A stretch of 64,000 bases of DNA from Flavobacterium ajazii (GCF_010614725.1 NZ_JAAEHL010000002.1:372001-436000), one strand, 5' to 3'; numbered from the stretch's first letter, positions 9,461 through 18,889 are shown. Program-made: numbers and translations. Notes: generated from the sequence alone by a model not told the origin.

Positions 9461-9497
9461 AAAAAAAAAGGATAAACTAAAAATTAGTTTATCCTTT
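9461..9497 (-). terminator. Terminator of the ribosomal supercluster (after rplQ)
   Basis: AAAGGATAAACTAA (9467-9480) pairs perfectly with TTAGTTTATCCTTT (9484-9497) around AAA. On the minus strand it continues into a run of nine T. It sits 28 nt after the rplQ stop. Confidence 0.93.
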
Positions 9498-9524
9498 AAT
9501 ATTATAGAATGATTACTCTCATAA

Positions 9525-10016
9525 TTATTCAGAAGCTTCAGTAGTCGTTTCTGTTTCAGCAGCAGGAGCTTCTGGAGCAGCAGCTTCAGCTTTTTTAGCT
9601 TTACCACCACGACGGCTTTTCGCTTTTTTAACTTCTTTTTTACCTCCGTTGTAAAGTTCATTGAAGTCAACAAGTTCGATCATCGCCATATCAGCGTTAT
9701 CTCCCAAACGATTTCCAACTTTAATGATACGAGTGTATCCACCTGGACGGTCACCTACTTTAGCAGCTACATCTCTGAACAAATCAGTTACAGCGTATTT
9801 GTTACGTAAGTAAGCAAAAACAATACGACGATTGTGAGTTGTATCCTCTTTTGATTTTGTAATTAAAGGCTCAACAAATTGTTTAAGCGCTTTAGCTTTA
9901 GCAACAGTAGTGTTAATACGCTTGTGCTCGATAAGAGAACAAGCCATATTAGCCAACATAGCTTTTCTATGTCCAGTCTGTCTGCTTAAGTGGTTATTTT
10001 TTTTTCCGTGTCTCAT
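9525..10016 (-). CDS. rplQ: Large ribosomal subunit protein L17
   Basis: 163 residues. Residues 1-125 are standard L17 ([20 protein letters not shown] ... [28 protein letters not shown]). An additional tail of about 38 residues is basic first ([17 protein letters not shown]) and then Ala/Pro/Glu/Thr-rich. The tail is longer than in E. coli L17 (127 residues) and is expected to be disordered. Last gene of the alpha operon, 62 bp after rpoA, with a small hairpin (10040-10065) in that gap and a terminator behind it. Confidence 0.97.
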   Translation of the reverse strand: MRHGKKNNHLSRQTGHRKAMLANMACSLIEHKRINTTVAKAKALKQFVEPLITKSKEDTTHNRRIVFAYLRNKYAVTDLFRDVAAKVGDRPGGYTRIIKVGNRLGDNADMAMIELVDFNELYNGGKKEVKKAKSRRGGKAKKAEAAAPEAPAAETETTTEASE

Positions 10017-10039
10017 GACGTGTTTTTTTTATCTTCATC

Positions 10040-10065
10040 TTGCTACAATCCACCATGGAGAGCAA
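10040..10065 (-). promoter_or_regulatory. Small hairpin in the rpoA-rplQ gap
   Basis: TTGCT(10040-10044)/AGCAA(10061-10065) encloses TCCA/TGGA around CCA, giving a two-part stem with an internal loop, 23-48 nt before the rplQ ATG. It has no T-run, so it is not a terminator. A leader role is possible but weakly supported. Confidence 0.3.
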
Positions 10066-10078
10066 AATATGAAGTAAA

Positions 10079-11071
10079 TTATTCTTTATCTAATTTGTAT
10101 TTAGCTAAATCCATTCCGAAAGTTAAATTCTTAACTGCAACAAGTTCATCAAGTTCAGTTAAAGATTTTTTACCAAAATTACGGAATTTCATTAGGTCAT
10201 TTTTATTGAACGATACTAAATCACCAAGTGTATCAACTTCAGCCGCTTTCAAGCAATTTAATGCTCTCACAGATAAATCCATATCAACAAGCTTAGTTTT
10301 AAGCAATTGTCTCATATGCAATGACTCTTCATCATACGATTCTGTTTGTGCAATTTCGTCAGCCTCAAGTGTAATTCTTTCATCAGAGAATAACATGAAA
10401 TGGTGAATTAAAACTTTAGCAGCTTCAGTAAGAGCATCTTTTGGATTAATAGATCCATCAGTTTTGATTTCAAAAACTAATTTTTCGTAATCCGTTTTTT
10501 GCTCAACACGGAAATTTTCGATTGCATATTTTACATTTTTTACCGGAGTAAAAATAGAATCTGTAAAAATCGTTCCAATTGCAGCATTCTGTTTTTTGTT
10601 CTCTTCAGCAGGCACGTATCCCCTACCTTTTTCGATTGTTAAATCGAAATTCAATTTGATTTTAGAATCTAAGTTACAGATAACAAGGTCTGGATTTAGA
10701 ACTTGGAAACCTGAAATAAATTTTTGAAAATCACCTGCTGTTAATTGATCTTTACCAGAAACAGAAATAGTAACTGATTCATTATCGATATCTTCAATTT
10801 GACGTTTGAAACGTACTTGTTTTAGATTAAGGATAATTTCGGTAACATCTTCAACAACACCTGAAATAGTAGAAAACTCATGATCTACACCTTCGATACG
10901 AACAGATGTAATTGCATAACCTTCTAACGCTGAAAGCAAAACTCTTCTAAGTGCATTACCAACTGTCAATCCATAACCAGGTTCCAAAGGTCTAAATTCA
11001 AATTTACCTTCAAAATCGGTTGAATCGATCATGATAACTTTATCGGGCTTTTGAAAATTAAATATTGCCAT
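10079..11071 (-). CDS. rpoA: RNA polymerase alpha subunit
   Basis: 330 residues. The N-terminal assembly domain ([20 protein letters not shown], about 25-44; [20 protein letters not shown]) is joined by a linker to the C-terminal DNA/UP-element-binding domain ([20 protein letters not shown], about 270-289; [13 protein letters not shown]). It nucleates the core enzyme. It sits 21 bp after rpsD, the usual alpha-operon position. Confidence 0.99.
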   Translation of the reverse strand: MAIFNFQKPDKVIMIDSTDFEGKFEFRPLEPGYGLTVGNALRRVLLSALEGYAITSVRIEGVDHEFSTISGVVEDVTEIILNLKQVRFKRQIEDIDNESVTISVSGKDQLTAGDFQKFISGFQVLNPDLVICNLDSKIKLNFDLTIEKGRGYVPAEENKKQNAAIGTIFTDSIFTPVKNVKYAIENFRVEQKTDYEKLVFEIKTDGSINPKDALTEAAKVLIHHFMLFSDERITLEADEIAQTESYDEESLHMRQLLKTKLVDMDLSVRALNCLKAAEVDTLGDLVSFNKNDLMKFRNFGKKSLTELDELVAVKNLTFGMDLAKYKLDKE

Positions 11072-11092
11072 AAATTTCGACTAAGTCAATTA

Positions 11093-11698
11093 TTATTTGT
11101 TGTACAACTCTACGATTAATTGTTCTTTAATGTTTTCTGGAATTTGAAGTCTCGCAGGTACAGAAACGAAAGTTCCTTCTTTAAGATCGTTATTCCAAGT
11201 AATCCATTCATAAACATGACTTGAATTTGATAAAGAACGTTCGATAGCTTCTAAAGATTTAGATTTTTCACGAACAGCAACTTTATCACCAGGCTTAAGG
11301 TGGTAAGAAGGAATATTTACAACTTCACCGTTTACAGTAATGTGTCTGTGAGAAACTAATTGTCTTGCACCTCTACGAGATGGAGCAATTCCCATTCTAA
11401 AAACAACATTATCTAATCTTGCTTCACATAATTGTAAAAGAACCTCACCAGTAACACCTTTAGTAGCTGATGCTTTTTTAAATAAACCTCTGAATTGTTT
11501 CTCTAAAATTCCATAAGAATATTTAGCTTTTTGCTTTTCCATTAACTGAACAGCATATTCAGATTTTTTTCCTCTTTTTTTAGCCATCCCGTGTTGTCCA
11601 GGAGGATAATTTCTTTTTTCGAAAGCTCTATCGTCTCCGAAGATTGCTTCGCCAAATTTACGAGCAATTCTAGTTTTAGGACCAGTATATCTTGCCAT
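11093..11698 (-). CDS. rpsD: Small ribosomal subunit protein S4
   Basis: 201 residues, full length. [20 protein letters not shown] opens it, and the S4 RNA-binding domain is clear ([20 protein letters not shown] near 90-109; [19 protein letters not shown]). It lacks the zinc-finger cysteines of the C+ form. S4 is a primary 16S binder and, in E. coli and Bacillus, the repressor of its own operon. Here it is preceded by an unusually long 92-bp gap that folds into a bulged two-helix structure, a candidate S4 binding site. Confidence 0.98.
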   Translation of the reverse strand: MARYTGPKTRIARKFGEAIFGDDRAFEKRNYPPGQHGMAKKRGKKSEYAVQLMEKQKAKYSYGILEKQFRGLFKKASATKGVTGEVLLQLCEARLDNVVFRMGIAPSRRGARQLVSHRHITVNGEVVNIPSYHLKPGDKVAVREKSKSLEAIERSLSNSSHVYEWITWNNDLKEGTFVSVPARLQIPENIKEQLIVELYNK

Positions 11699-11715
11699 TT
11701 CTAAAAATTAAATTT

Positions 11716-11770
11716 AAGGTAGAGATTATGAATTCAGGTCATATCCTTCGATAATCGTTTATTCTACCTT
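11716..11770 (-). ncRNA. Candidate S4 leader RNA upstream of rpsD
   Basis: In the mRNA sense (minus strand) AAGGTAGA, a 6-nt bulge ATAAAC and GATTAT pair with the continuous strand ATAATC-TCTACCTT: 6 + 8 base pairs with one asymmetric bulge. Inside the apical loop AGG can pair with CCT. It lies between the rpsK stop and the rpsD ATG. The other ribosomal gaps are mostly under 25 bp, so this one stands out. S4 autoregulation is established elsewhere; its use here is inference. Confidence 0.5.
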
Positions 11771-11790
11771 GTTATACTTAAAATATATTA

Positions 11791-12174
11791 TTAAACTCTA
11801 CGTCTTTTCGGAGGACGACAACCATTGTGAGGCATTGGAGTAACATCAATAATTTCTGTAACTTCAATTCCACCGTTATGAATAGAACGGATAGCAGACT
11901 CACGTCCGTTACCTGGTCCTTTTACATAAACTTTCACTTTTTTAAGTCCTGCCTCAAGTGCTACTTTAGCGCAATCTTCTGCTGCCATTTGAGCTGCATA
12001 AGGAGTGTTCTTTTTAGAACCTCTGAAACCCATTTTACCAGCTGAAGACCAAGAGATAACTTCACCTTTCTTATTAGTCAAAGAAATAATAATGTTATTA
12101 AAAGTGGCAGAAATATGAGCCTCACCCGTTGATTCAACGATAACTTTACGTTTTTTTGCAGTTGCTTTAGCCAT
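11791..12174 (-). CDS. rpsK: Small ribosomal subunit protein S11
   Basis: 127 residues. The core [20 protein letters not shown] and the C-terminal [26 protein letters not shown] are the S11 hallmarks. It sits in the platform of the 30S subunit near the mRNA exit site. Nine bp separate it from rpsM upstream, while 92 bp with a structured RNA candidate separate it from rpsD downstream. Confidence 0.99.
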   Translation of the reverse strand: MAKATAKKRKVIVESTGEAHISATFNNIIISLTNKKGEVISWSSAGKMGFRGSKKNTPYAAQMAAEDCAKVALEAGLKKVKVYVKGPGNGRESAIRSIHNGGIEVTEIIDVTPMPHNGCRPPKRRRV

Positions 12175-12182
12175 ATTACTTA

Positions 12183-12557
12183 TTATTTAGTTGCTTTTTT
12201 CTTGTTAGCAACAGTTTTTCTTTTACCTTTTCTTGTTCTTGAGTTGTTTTTAGTTCTTTGCCCTCTTAATGGAAGACCAGATCTATGACGAATACCTCTG
12301 TAACAACCAATATCCATCAAACGTTTAATGTTCAAAGAAACTTCAGAACGCAATTCTCCTTCAATTTTGTAAAATGAAACTGCATCACGAATTGCTCCGA
12401 TCTCGTCATCATTCCAATCTTGAACTTTTTTATCCTGGCTAACCTGAGCTTTTTCTAAAATCTCAATAGCTCTACTTTTTCCTAATCCGAAGATGTAGGT
12501 AAGTGCAATAACACCTCTTTTGTTTTTTGGGATATCTACCCCTGCTATTCTTGCCAT
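12183..12557 (-). CDS. rpsM: Small ribosomal subunit protein S13
   Basis: 124 residues, full length. [20 protein letters not shown] opens it, the helix-two-turn-helix region includes [17 protein letters not shown], and the basic tail [20 protein letters not shown] contacts 16S RNA and P-site tRNA in the 30S head. It starts 2 bp after the rpmJ stop. Confidence 0.99.
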   Translation of the reverse strand: MARIAGVDIPKNKRGVIALTYIFGLGKSRAIEILEKAQVSQDKKVQDWNDDEIGAIRDAVSFYKIEGELRSEVSLNIKRLMDIGCYRGIRHRSGLPLRGQRTKNNSRTRKGKRKTVANKKKATK

Positions 12558-12559
12558 AA

Positions 12560-12676
12560 TTATCCTTGTCTTTGTTTAAATCTAGGATTCTTTTTGTTTA
12601 TTACGTACAGTCTCCCTTTTCTACGCACGATAATGCACTCGGCACTTCTCTTTTTTACTGATGCTCTAACTTTCAT
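12560..12676 (-). CDS. rpmJ: Large ribosomal subunit protein L36, zinc-free form
   Basis: A 38-codon gene between infA and rpsM, read directly from the sequence: it begins [20 protein letters not shown] and ends NPRFKQRQG. Positions that carry the zinc ligands in the C+ form (C11, C14, C27, H33 in E. coli) are S11, C14, N27 and F33 here, so this is the C- form that needs no zinc. Both neighbours are close (2 bp to rpsM, 12 bp to infA), as expected for this operon position. Confidence 0.96.
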
Positions 12677-12688
12677 AGTAATTATCCT

Positions 12689-12904
12689 TTAATATCGATA
12701 AGTAATTCTTGCTTTTGACAAATCGTAAGGACTCATTTCCAGTTTCACCTTATCACCAGGTAATAATTTGATATAATGCATTCGCATTTTACCAGAAATA
12801 TGAGCAATTACAATGTGTCCATTTTCTAACTCTACACGGAACATCGCATTAGATAATGCTTCAATAATTGATCCGTCTTGTTCTATTGCTGATTGTTTTG
12901 CCAT
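12689..12904 (-). CDS. infA: Translation initiation factor IF-1
   Basis: 71 residues, a complete S1/OB-fold protein: [40 protein letters not shown], and [20 protein letters not shown] with the final ITYRY. It binds the A site of the 30S subunit during initiation. It lies between secY (7 bp) and rpmJ, the standard place in Bacteroidota and Firmicutes. Confidence 0.99.
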   Translation of the reverse strand: MAKQSAIEQDGSIIEALSNAMFRVELENGHIVIAHISGKMRMHYIKLLPGDKVKLEMSPYDLSKARITYRY

Positions 12905-12911
12905 AAATATA

Positions 12912-14258
12912 TTAAGCTACTGCTTTTCTATTTTTACCAGTCTTCATTAAACCATCATAATGTTTGTTTAACAAGTATGAATTGATTTGTTGAATAGTAT
13001 CTATTGCAACTCCCACCATAATTATTAATGAGGTACCTCCAAAAAACATTGCCCAAGACTGTTGTACATCCATAATACTTACAACAATAGCTGGGAACAC
13101 AGCAATCAAAGCAAGGAATAAAGATCCTGGGAAAGTTATTAAAGACATCACTTTATCTAAGAAGTCAGACGTTTCAGCACCAGGACGAACCCCTGGGATA
13201 AAACCACCACTTCTCTTTAAATCATCAGCCATTTTGTTAGTAGGAACAGTAATTGCTGTGTAGAAAAATGTAAATACAATAATTAAAGTTGCAAATACAA
13301 AATTATACCAAAAACCGAACATATCACTAAATGTCCCAACAATAGATTGTGATGCATCTGATTTAGACAATCCAGCTACAGCCGCTGGTATAAACATAAT
13401 TGCCTGTGCAAAAATGATTGGCATAACTCCAGAAGCATTAAGCTTAAGAGGAATCCATTGTCTGTTACCACCTGCTAAATCCTGCTCATAATCTCCAGTT
13501 GTTGTACGACGTGCATACTGAACCGGAATTCTGCGAACAGCCATAGTAAGTAATACACAAGAGATAATTACTAAAAGCCATACGATAATTTCAATAGCCA
13601 TTAACATTAAACCTCCTGTATTATTAGTAACTACAGATTTAAATTCTTGCATAAAAGCTTGCGGTAAACGAGCTAAAATACCAACCATAATTAATAATGA
13701 AATTCCGTTTCCAATACCTTTATCAGTAATTTTTTCTCCTAGCCACATAGCAAAAATAGTACCGGTAACTAAGATAATTACAGAAGAAAACAAAAACTCA
13801 GGCGAGTCAAACCCTAACAAAAATGCATTGCTAGGCAGTGTTCTGTATAAATTATAGATATAAGTTGGACCTTGAACCAATGTAATAGCAATAGTTAACC
13901 AACGTGTGATTTGATTAATCTTTTTTCTACCACTTTCCCCATCATTTTGAAGTTTTTGTAAATAAGGAATAGCAATCCCCATTAACTGAACAACAATAGA
14001 TGCAGAAATATAAGGCATAATCCCTAAAGCAAAAACTGAAGCTTTAGAGAAAGCACCACCTGTGAACATGTCCAGGATAGATCCCAAACCATTTTTAGTT
14101 TGTCCCGCTAACCCCATCAATTGAGTTGCATCAATTCCAGGAAGCGTTACGTGTGCTCCAAAACGATATACTAAAAGTAAACCCAATGTAATCAGGATTC
14201 TGTTTTTCAGTTCTTCGATTTTCCAAACATTGCTTATTGATTCAATAAATTTCTTCAT
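12912..14258 (-). CDS. secY: Preprotein translocase subunit SecY
   Basis: 448 residues with ten membrane segments. The N-terminus [20 protein letters not shown], the plug-helix area (about 60-80, [20 protein letters not shown]), KKINQITRW, and the cytoplasmic loop [20 protein letters not shown] are all typical. It forms the SecYEG protein-conducting channel of the inner membrane. It lies in the spc operon 12 bp after rplO. Confidence 0.99.
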   Translation of the reverse strand: MKKFIESISNVWKIEELKNRILITLGLLLVYRFGAHVTLPGIDATQLMGLAGQTKNGLGSILDMFTGGAFSKASVFALGIMPYISASIVVQLMGIAIPYLQKLQNDGESGRKKINQITRWLTIAITLVQGPTYIYNLYRTLPSNAFLLGFDSPEFLFSSVIILVTGTIFAMWLGEKITDKGIGNGISLLIMVGILARLPQAFMQEFKSVVTNNTGGLMLMAIEIIVWLLVIISCVLLTMAVRRIPVQYARRTTTGDYEQDLAGGNRQWIPLKLNASGVMPIIFAQAIMFIPAAVAGLSKSDASQSIVGTFSDMFGFWYNFVFATLIIVFTFFYTAITVPTNKMADDLKRSGGFIPGVRPGAETSDFLDKVMSLITFPGSLFLALIAVFPAIVVSIMDVQQSWAMFFGGTSLIIMVGVAIDTIQQINSYLLNKHYDGLMKTGKNRKAVA

Positions 14259-14270
14259 ACAATAGAAAAA

Positions 14271-14723
14271 TTATATTGTTACTGCTTCACCACCAGCAGC
14301 TTCGATAGCAGCTTTTGCAGTAGCAGTAAATTTGTGAGCAGTTACTTTTAATTTTGCTTTCAATTCACCTCTACCTAAAATCTTAACGATTTCATTTTTA
14401 GAAGCCAAACGGTTCGCTACGAAATCTGCCATAGTAACAGAATCAGTAATTACTCCATTGTCTACTAATAATTGAAGCGTATCTAAATTAACACCTTCGT
14501 ATTCTTTACGATTGATGTTTTTGAAACCAAACTTAGGCACACGTCTTTGAAGTGGCATTTGTCCACCCTCAAAACCAATCTTTTTAGAATATCCAGAACG
14601 AGATTTTGCTCCTTTGTGACCTCTTGCAGCAGTACCACCTTTACCAGAACCTTCTCCTCTACCTACTCTTTTATTTTGATTGTGTGTTGATCCTTCAGCA
14701 GGCTGTAAGTTACTTAAATTCAT
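14271..14723 (-). CDS. rplO: Large ribosomal subunit protein L15
   Basis: 150 residues. The Gly-rich basic N-terminus (MNLSNLQPAEGSTHNQNKRV, GRGEGSGKGGTAARGHKGAK) threads into 23S RNA. The C-terminal globular part ends KFTATAKAAIEAAGGEAVTI. It sits 11 bp after rpmD and 12 bp before secY. Confidence 0.99.
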   Translation of the reverse strand: MNLSNLQPAEGSTHNQNKRVGRGEGSGKGGTAARGHKGAKSRSGYSKKIGFEGGQMPLQRRVPKFGFKNINRKEYEGVNLDTLQLLVDNGVITDSVTMADFVANRLASKNEIVKILGRGELKAKLKVTAHKFTATAKAAIEAAGGEAVTI

Positions 14724-14734
14724 AACAGTATTTG

Positions 14735-14917
14735 TTATTTAGCTTCTTCAACAGAAACTAAGTGTTTAACTTTGTTTATCATCCCAAGGATAGCAGGATT
14801 TGACTCATGCTCCACAACTTGTCCCAATTTACGTAGACCTAAAGCTTCCAATCCTCTCTTTTGAGAAAGAGGGCAATTGATTTTGCTTCTTACTTGTTTT
14901 ACTAATAATTTAGCCAT
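14735..14917 (-). CDS. rpmD: Large ribosomal subunit protein L30
   Basis: 60 residues, the usual bacterial length: [20 protein letters not shown] then [20 protein letters not shown], the ferredoxin-like L30 fold. It is packed between rpsE (12 bp) and rplO (11 bp). Confidence 0.98.
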
Positions 14918-14929
14918 AATTTCCTTGAA

Positions 14930-15451
14930 TTAACCTTTAAAAACTTTTTCTAAAGAAACACCTCTTTGTTTTGCAACTGTATGAGCGCTTCTCATTTGCA
15001 ATAAAGCATCAAAAGTTGCTTTTACTACGTTATGTGGATTTGATGATCCTTGAGATTTAGATAATACATCGTGAATACCTACTGACTCAAGAACTGAACG
15101 AACAGCTCCACCAGCAATAACTCCAGTACCATGAGATGCTGGAATTAAGAATACGCGTGCACCACCAAATTTACCTTTTTGTTCGTGAGGAACAGATTGT
15201 CCATTCAAAGGAATTCTAACCAAGTTTTTCTTAGCATCTTCTACTGCTTTCGCAATTGCTTCAGAAACGTCTTTAGATTTTCCTAATCCGTGACCAACTA
15301 CTCCATTTTCATCACCTACAACTACAATAGCAGAAAAACCGAAAGCTCTACCTCCTTTTGTAACTTTAGTAACACGATTAACACTAACTAGACGATCTTT
15401 TAATTCAAGACCACTAGGTTTTACCAATTCTACATTTTTGTATTTAGACAT
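14930..15451 (-). CDS. rpsE: Small ribosomal subunit protein S5
   Basis: 173 residues. The double-stranded-RNA-binding domain ([40 protein letters not shown]) is followed by the S5 C-terminal domain ([24 protein letters not shown]-like [17 protein letters not shown]). S5 contributes to decoding fidelity and the mRNA entry site. Confidence 0.99.
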
Positions 15452-15457
15452 AATATA

Positions 15458-15808
15458 TTAGAATTTAAGTCCAGCGGCTCTTGCGCCTTCTGCTAATGAT
15501 TTAATACGACCGTGATACAAATACCCACCTCTATCAAAAGTGATAGTATCAATCCCAGCTTTTAACGCTTTCTCTGCAACTAGTTTTCCAACAGCAGCAG
15601 CTACTTCAACGTTAGTACCTTTTCCTATTTCTTTTTCTCTTGAAGATGCAGCTAATATAGTAACTCCATTTACATCATCAATGATTTGAGCGTAAATTTC
15701 TTTATTACTTCTAAAAACAGAAAGTCTAGGTCTTGCAGCAGTACCACTAACCGATTTTCTAATTCTGAATTTAATTCTCTGTCTTCTTTCAGATTTTGTT
15801 AATGACAT
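15458..15808 (-). CDS. rplR: Large ribosomal subunit protein L18
   Basis: 116 residues, full length: [40 protein letters not shown] and [20 protein letters not shown]. Binds 5S rRNA. Six bp before rpsE, 11 bp after rplF. Confidence 0.99.
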   Translation of the reverse strand: MSLTKSERRQRIKFRIRKSVSGTAARPRLSVFRSNKEIYAQIIDDVNGVTILAASSREKEIGKGTNVEVAAAVGKLVAEKALKAGIDTITFDRGGYLYHGRIKSLAEGARAAGLKF

Positions 15809-15819
15809 AATCTTATATT

Positions 15820-16362
15820 TTAAGCTGATTTACCTGCTTTTCTTCTTAATACTTCACCCACAAATTTAACACCTTTACCTTTGTATGGCTCTGGCTTACG
15901 GAAACTTCTGATTTTCGCAGCAACTTGTCCTAAAAGTTGTTTATCAAATGATGTTAATTTTACGATTGGGTTCTTACCTTTTTCAGATACTGTTTCTAAA
16001 GATACTTCTGGAGCAATCTCTAAAACAATATTGTGAGAATATCCAAGAGCTAAATCTAACTTTTGACCTTGGTTTGAAGCTCTATAACCAACTCCAACTA
16101 ATTCTAGTTCTTTTGTGAAACCTTCAGAAACACCAACAACCATATTACTGATCAAAGATCTAAATAATCCGTGTTTTGCTCTATGGTCTTTATGATCAGA
16201 TGATCTTTCAACTAAAACTTGATCACCTTCAACTGTAACATTTACGTCCGAAAACTCTTGTACTAGTTGACCTCTTTTTCCTTTTACTGTAATGATACCG
16301 TCTTTAACTTCTACAGTTACACCAGCAGGGATTACAATTGGGCTTTTACCTATTCTTGACAT
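15820..16362 (-). CDS. rplF: Large ribosomal subunit protein L6
   Basis: 180 residues with the two repeated L6 domains ([40 protein letters not shown]). The final [20 protein letters not shown] is the conserved 23S-binding end. It lies near the factor-binding site of the 50S subunit, 18 bp after rpsH. Confidence 0.99.
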   Translation of the reverse strand: MSRIGKSPIVIPAGVTVEVKDGIITVKGKRGQLVQEFSDVNVTVEGDQVLVERSSDHKDHRAKHGLFRSLISNMVVGVSEGFTKELELVGVGYRASNQGQKLDLALGYSHNIVLEIAPEVSLETVSEKGKNPIVKLTSFDKQLLGQVAAKIRSFRKPEPYKGKGVKFVGEVLRRKAGKSA

Positions 16363-16380
16363 CTTATCTAGTGTTTAAAA

Positions 16381-16779
16381 TTAGTATACGTAACAAATTA
16401 CTTCACCACCTACATTTAATTGCTTAGCTTGTTTTCCAGTCATCAAACCTTTTGATGTAGAAACAATAGCAATTCCTAATCCGTTAAGGATTCTAGGTAA
16501 TTTGGCAGCACCTGCATACTTACGTAAACCAGGTTTACTAATTCTTTGGATATCTTTAATCACAGGCTCTTTAGTATCTTTATCATACTTCAAAGCAATT
16601 TTGATAGAACCTTGTACAGTATTCTGCTCAAATTTGTAACTTAAGATATAACCTTGATCAAATAAGATCTTAGTTATTTCTTTTTTTAGATTAGATGCTG
16701 GAATTTCAACAACTTTGTGGTTTGCAGCCACAGCGTTACGAACTCTAGTCAAATAATCTGCAATAGGATCTGTATACAT
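16381..16779 (-). CDS. rpsH: Small ribosomal subunit protein S8
   Basis: 132 residues from ATG 16779 (MYTDPIADYLTRVRNAVAAN). The frame stays open 12 codons further upstream, but those codons run through the first part of a perfect hairpin and have no family match, so the internal ATG is chosen. The rest is standard (GLRKYAGAAKLPRILNGLGI; ISTSKGLMTGKQAK-type ending GGEVICYVY). S8 is the autoregulator of the spc operon in E. coli. Here the gene has its own internal promoter and leader hairpin. Confidence 0.98.
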   Translation of the reverse strand: MYTDPIADYLTRVRNAVAANHKVVEIPASNLKKEITKILFDQGYILSYKFEQNTVQGSIKIALKYDKDTKEPVIKDIQRISKPGLRKYAGAAKLPRILNGLGIAIVSTSKGLMTGKQAKQLNVGGEVICYVY

Positions 16780-16790
16780 ATGTATTTGAT

Positions 16791-16836
16791 TGCGATTATG
16801 GTTTTCGGGAGACACTCGTCTCCCGAACCTTTAATC
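16791..16836 (-). ncRNA. Candidate leader RNA of rpsH (10-bp perfect hairpin plus outer helix)
   Basis: TTCGGGAGAC (16804-16813) pairs perfectly with GTCTCCCGAA (16818-16827) around a 4-nt loop. GG/CC outside a 2-nt bulge and a short GATTA/TAATC helix can extend it. No T-run follows on either strand, so it is not an intrinsic terminator. It sits between the internal promoter at 16860-16890 and the rpsH ATG. Binding by S8 is inference from the E. coli precedent. Confidence 0.5.
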
Positions 16837-16859
16837 AATTAAAATTATTTTTTGGTTTG

Positions 16860-16890
16860 CAAAAGTAATAACTTATTACGAGATTACCAA
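16860..16890 (-). promoter_or_regulatory. Internal promoter in the spc operon before rpsH
   Basis: Minus strand: TTG (16890-16888, inside the last codons of rpsN), 20-nt spacer, TACTTTTG (16867-16860). The box sequence and spacer length are identical to those of the S10-operon promoter at 23254-23284. Confidence 0.7.
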
Positions 16891-17153
16891 GACGCTTTTT
16901 TCACACCTGGAATTAACCCATTATTAGCCATCTCACGGAAAGTTACACGTGAAATACCAAACTGACGGATATAACCTCTTGGTCTACCCGTTAACTTACA
17001 ACGATTGTGCAAACGAACTGGTGAAGCATTTTTTGGTAATCTTTGTAAGCCTTCGTAGTCTCCAGCTTCTAATAAAGCTTTTCTTTTTTCAGCGTACTTA
17101 GCTACCGTTTTCTCTCTTTTAACCTCACGGGCTTTCATTGATTCTTTAGCCAT
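16884..17153 (-). CDS. rpsN: Small ribosomal subunit protein S14 (zinc-free form)
   Basis: 89 residues, the long C- form without zinc-binding CxxC pairs: [40 protein letters not shown] and [20 protein letters not shown] with the final GVKKASW. It belongs to the 30S head. It starts 3 bp from rplE, and 104 bp with a promoter and hairpin follow before rpsH. Confidence 0.99.
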
Positions 17154-17156
17154 GTC

Positions 17157-17708
17157 TTAATTCTTTTTAAAAGGTAATCCTAATTCAGCCAATAATGACT
17201 TTGCTTCCTTGTCTGTTTTTGCAGTAGTAACAAAAGTAATATCCATTCCTGAAATTTTGTTTACTTTGTCAATATCAATTTCCGGGAAAATGATTTGCTC
17301 TAAAACTCCAAGATTGTAGTTACCTCTTCCATCGAAACCAGTAGCTTTAATACCACCGAAATCTCTAACACGTGGCAAAGCTGAAGTAATAAGTCTATCT
17401 AAAAACTCATACATTCTTTCTCCACGTAAAGTAACTTTTGCTCCAATAGGCATTCCTTTTCTCAATTTGAAAGACGCAACGTCTTTCTTAGAGATTGTAG
17501 AAACTGCTTTTTGTCCAGTGATCTTTGTTAACTCATCAACAGCATAGTCAATAAGTTTTTTATCAGATACAGCTGCACCAACTCCACGGCTCAAAACGAT
17601 TTTTTCAAGTTTAGGAACTTGCATTACGTTTGTATATCCGAACTCTTCTTTAAGAGCAGAGATTACTCTACTCTTATATTCTTCTTTTAGTCTAGGTGTA
17701 TATGCCAT
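17157..17708 (-). CDS. rplE: Large ribosomal subunit protein L5
   Basis: 183 residues: [60 protein letters not shown] and the final [15 protein letters not shown]. Binds 5S rRNA and contacts P-site tRNA in the central protuberance. Two bp after rplX. Confidence 0.99.
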   Translation of the reverse strand: MAYTPRLKEEYKSRVISALKEEFGYTNVMQVPKLEKIVLSRGVGAAVSDKKLIDYAVDELTKITGQKAVSTISKKDVASFKLRKGMPIGAKVTLRGERMYEFLDRLITSALPRVRDFGGIKATGFDGRGNYNLGVLEQIIFPEIDIDKVNKISGMDITFVTTAKTDKEAKSLLAELGLPFKKN

Positions 17709-17710
17709 TA

Positions 17711-18025
17711 CTATAGTACTTGATTAGATTTTTTTGAAAATCTTACTTTCTTATCTCCTTCTACTCTAATACCTACTCTAGTTGTTTCCTTAGTTTTAGG
17801 ATCAATTAAAGCAATGTTAGAAATTTGAATAGAAGCCTCTTTCTTAACGATACCACCTTGAGGGTTTTTAGCACTTGGTTTAGTGTGTTTTGAAACCAAG
17901 TTCACACCTTCAACTATCGCTTTGTTTTTTTCACGGTAAACACGTAAAACTTTACCTTCAGCACCTTTATGGTCTCCAGCAATAACTCTTACGATATCTC
18001 CTGATTTTATTTTTAGCTTTATCAT
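17711..18025 (-). CDS. rplX: Large ribosomal subunit protein L24
   Basis: 104 residues with the KOW motif near the N-terminus ([20 protein letters not shown]) and the conserved [20 protein letters not shown]. An early 23S assembly initiator. Eleven bp after rplN. Confidence 0.99.
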
Positions 18026-18036
18026 CTTAAAACGAA

Positions 18037-18405
18037 TTAAAGCACTTCTGGTGCTAATGATACAATTTTCATGAATTGTTTTTCACGAAGTTCTCTTGCT
18101 ACCGGACCAAAAACACGAGTTCCTCTCATTTCCCCTGCAGCGTTCAAAAGAACACATGCATTGTCATCGAAACGGATATAAGAACCATCAGCTCTTCTCA
18201 CTTCTTTTTTAGTACGCACAACAACTGCAGTTGAAACAGCTCCTTTTTTTACGTTTCCGTTTGGAGTTGCATCTTTGATAGAAACTACAATTTTGTCACC
18301 AACAGAGGCATATCTTCTTTTAGTACCTCCTAAAACACGAATAGTTAAAACTTCTTTAGCTCCCGTGTTATCTGCTACTTTTAGTCTTGATTCTTGTTGT
18401 ACCAT
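18037..18405 (-). CDS. rplN: Large ribosomal subunit protein L14
   Basis: 122 residues, exactly the usual length: [40 protein letters not shown] and [20 protein letters not shown]. It forms intersubunit bridges. Two bp after rpsQ. Confidence 0.99.
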
Positions 18406-18407
18406 AA

Positions 18408-18668
18408 TTATTTAGCTCTTTCTAAGATTTCAACTAATCTCCAACATTTTGTTTTACTTAAAGGACGCGTTTCGCTAATTCTTACAGTATCTCCAATGTT
18501 ACAGTCGTTTTTTTCGTCGTGTGCAACATATTTCTTAGTTTTCAACACGAACTTACCGTATAATGGGTGTTTTACTTTTCTTACTTCTGAAATAACGATA
18601 GATTTATCCATCTTATTTGAAGTAACAACACCTATTCTTTCTTTTCTTAAATTTCTTTTTTCTTCCAT
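18408..18668 (-). CDS. rpsQ: Small ribosomal subunit protein S17
   Basis: 86 residues: [40 protein letters not shown] and [20 protein letters not shown], the S17 OB fold. Primary 16S-binding protein. Seventeen bp after rpmC. Confidence 0.99.
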   Translation of the reverse strand: MEEKRNLRKERIGVVTSNKMDKSIVISEVRKVKHPLYGKFVLKTKKYVAHDEKNDCNIGDTVRISETRPLSKTKCWRLVEILERAK

Positions 18669-18685
18669 CTTTCAGCAGAATACAA

Positions 18686-18877
18686 TTATTGTAACTCTCT
18701 TTTAGTTAACTCTGTAGCTAATCTTGCAACTGTTCTTCTAACGCTTCTAATTTGAAGTGGGTTAGCAATTGGAGAGATAGCATGAGCCATTTTTAGGTCA
18801 GCATATACTTTCTTAGTTTGACTAAGCTTTTCTTGCAACTCCGCTGCAGAAAGATCTTTTATTTCTGATTGTTTCAT
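18686..18877 (-). CDS. rpmC: Large ribosomal subunit protein L29
   Basis: 63 residues: MKQSEIKDLSAAELQEKLSQ then the helical hairpin ending QIRSVRRTVARLATELTKRE. It lies at the polypeptide exit tunnel, next to the trigger-factor/SRP docking site. Twelve bp after rplP. Confidence 0.98.
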   Translation of the reverse strand: MKQSEIKDLSAAELQEKLSQTKKVYADLKMAHAISPIANPLQIRSVRRTVARLATELTKRELQ

Positions 18878-18889
18878 AATAAATATAAA

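Noticed and set aside
9419..9673. 84-codon frame on the minus strand made mostly of K, L and V
   Set aside because: It is an out-of-frame reading of the Ala/Lys-rich end of rplQ and its terminator; the L17 frame is clearly the real one.
16780..16815. 12-residue N-terminal extension of S8
   Set aside because: Runs through the hairpin region and has no family support; ATG 16779 gives the standard S8 N-terminus.
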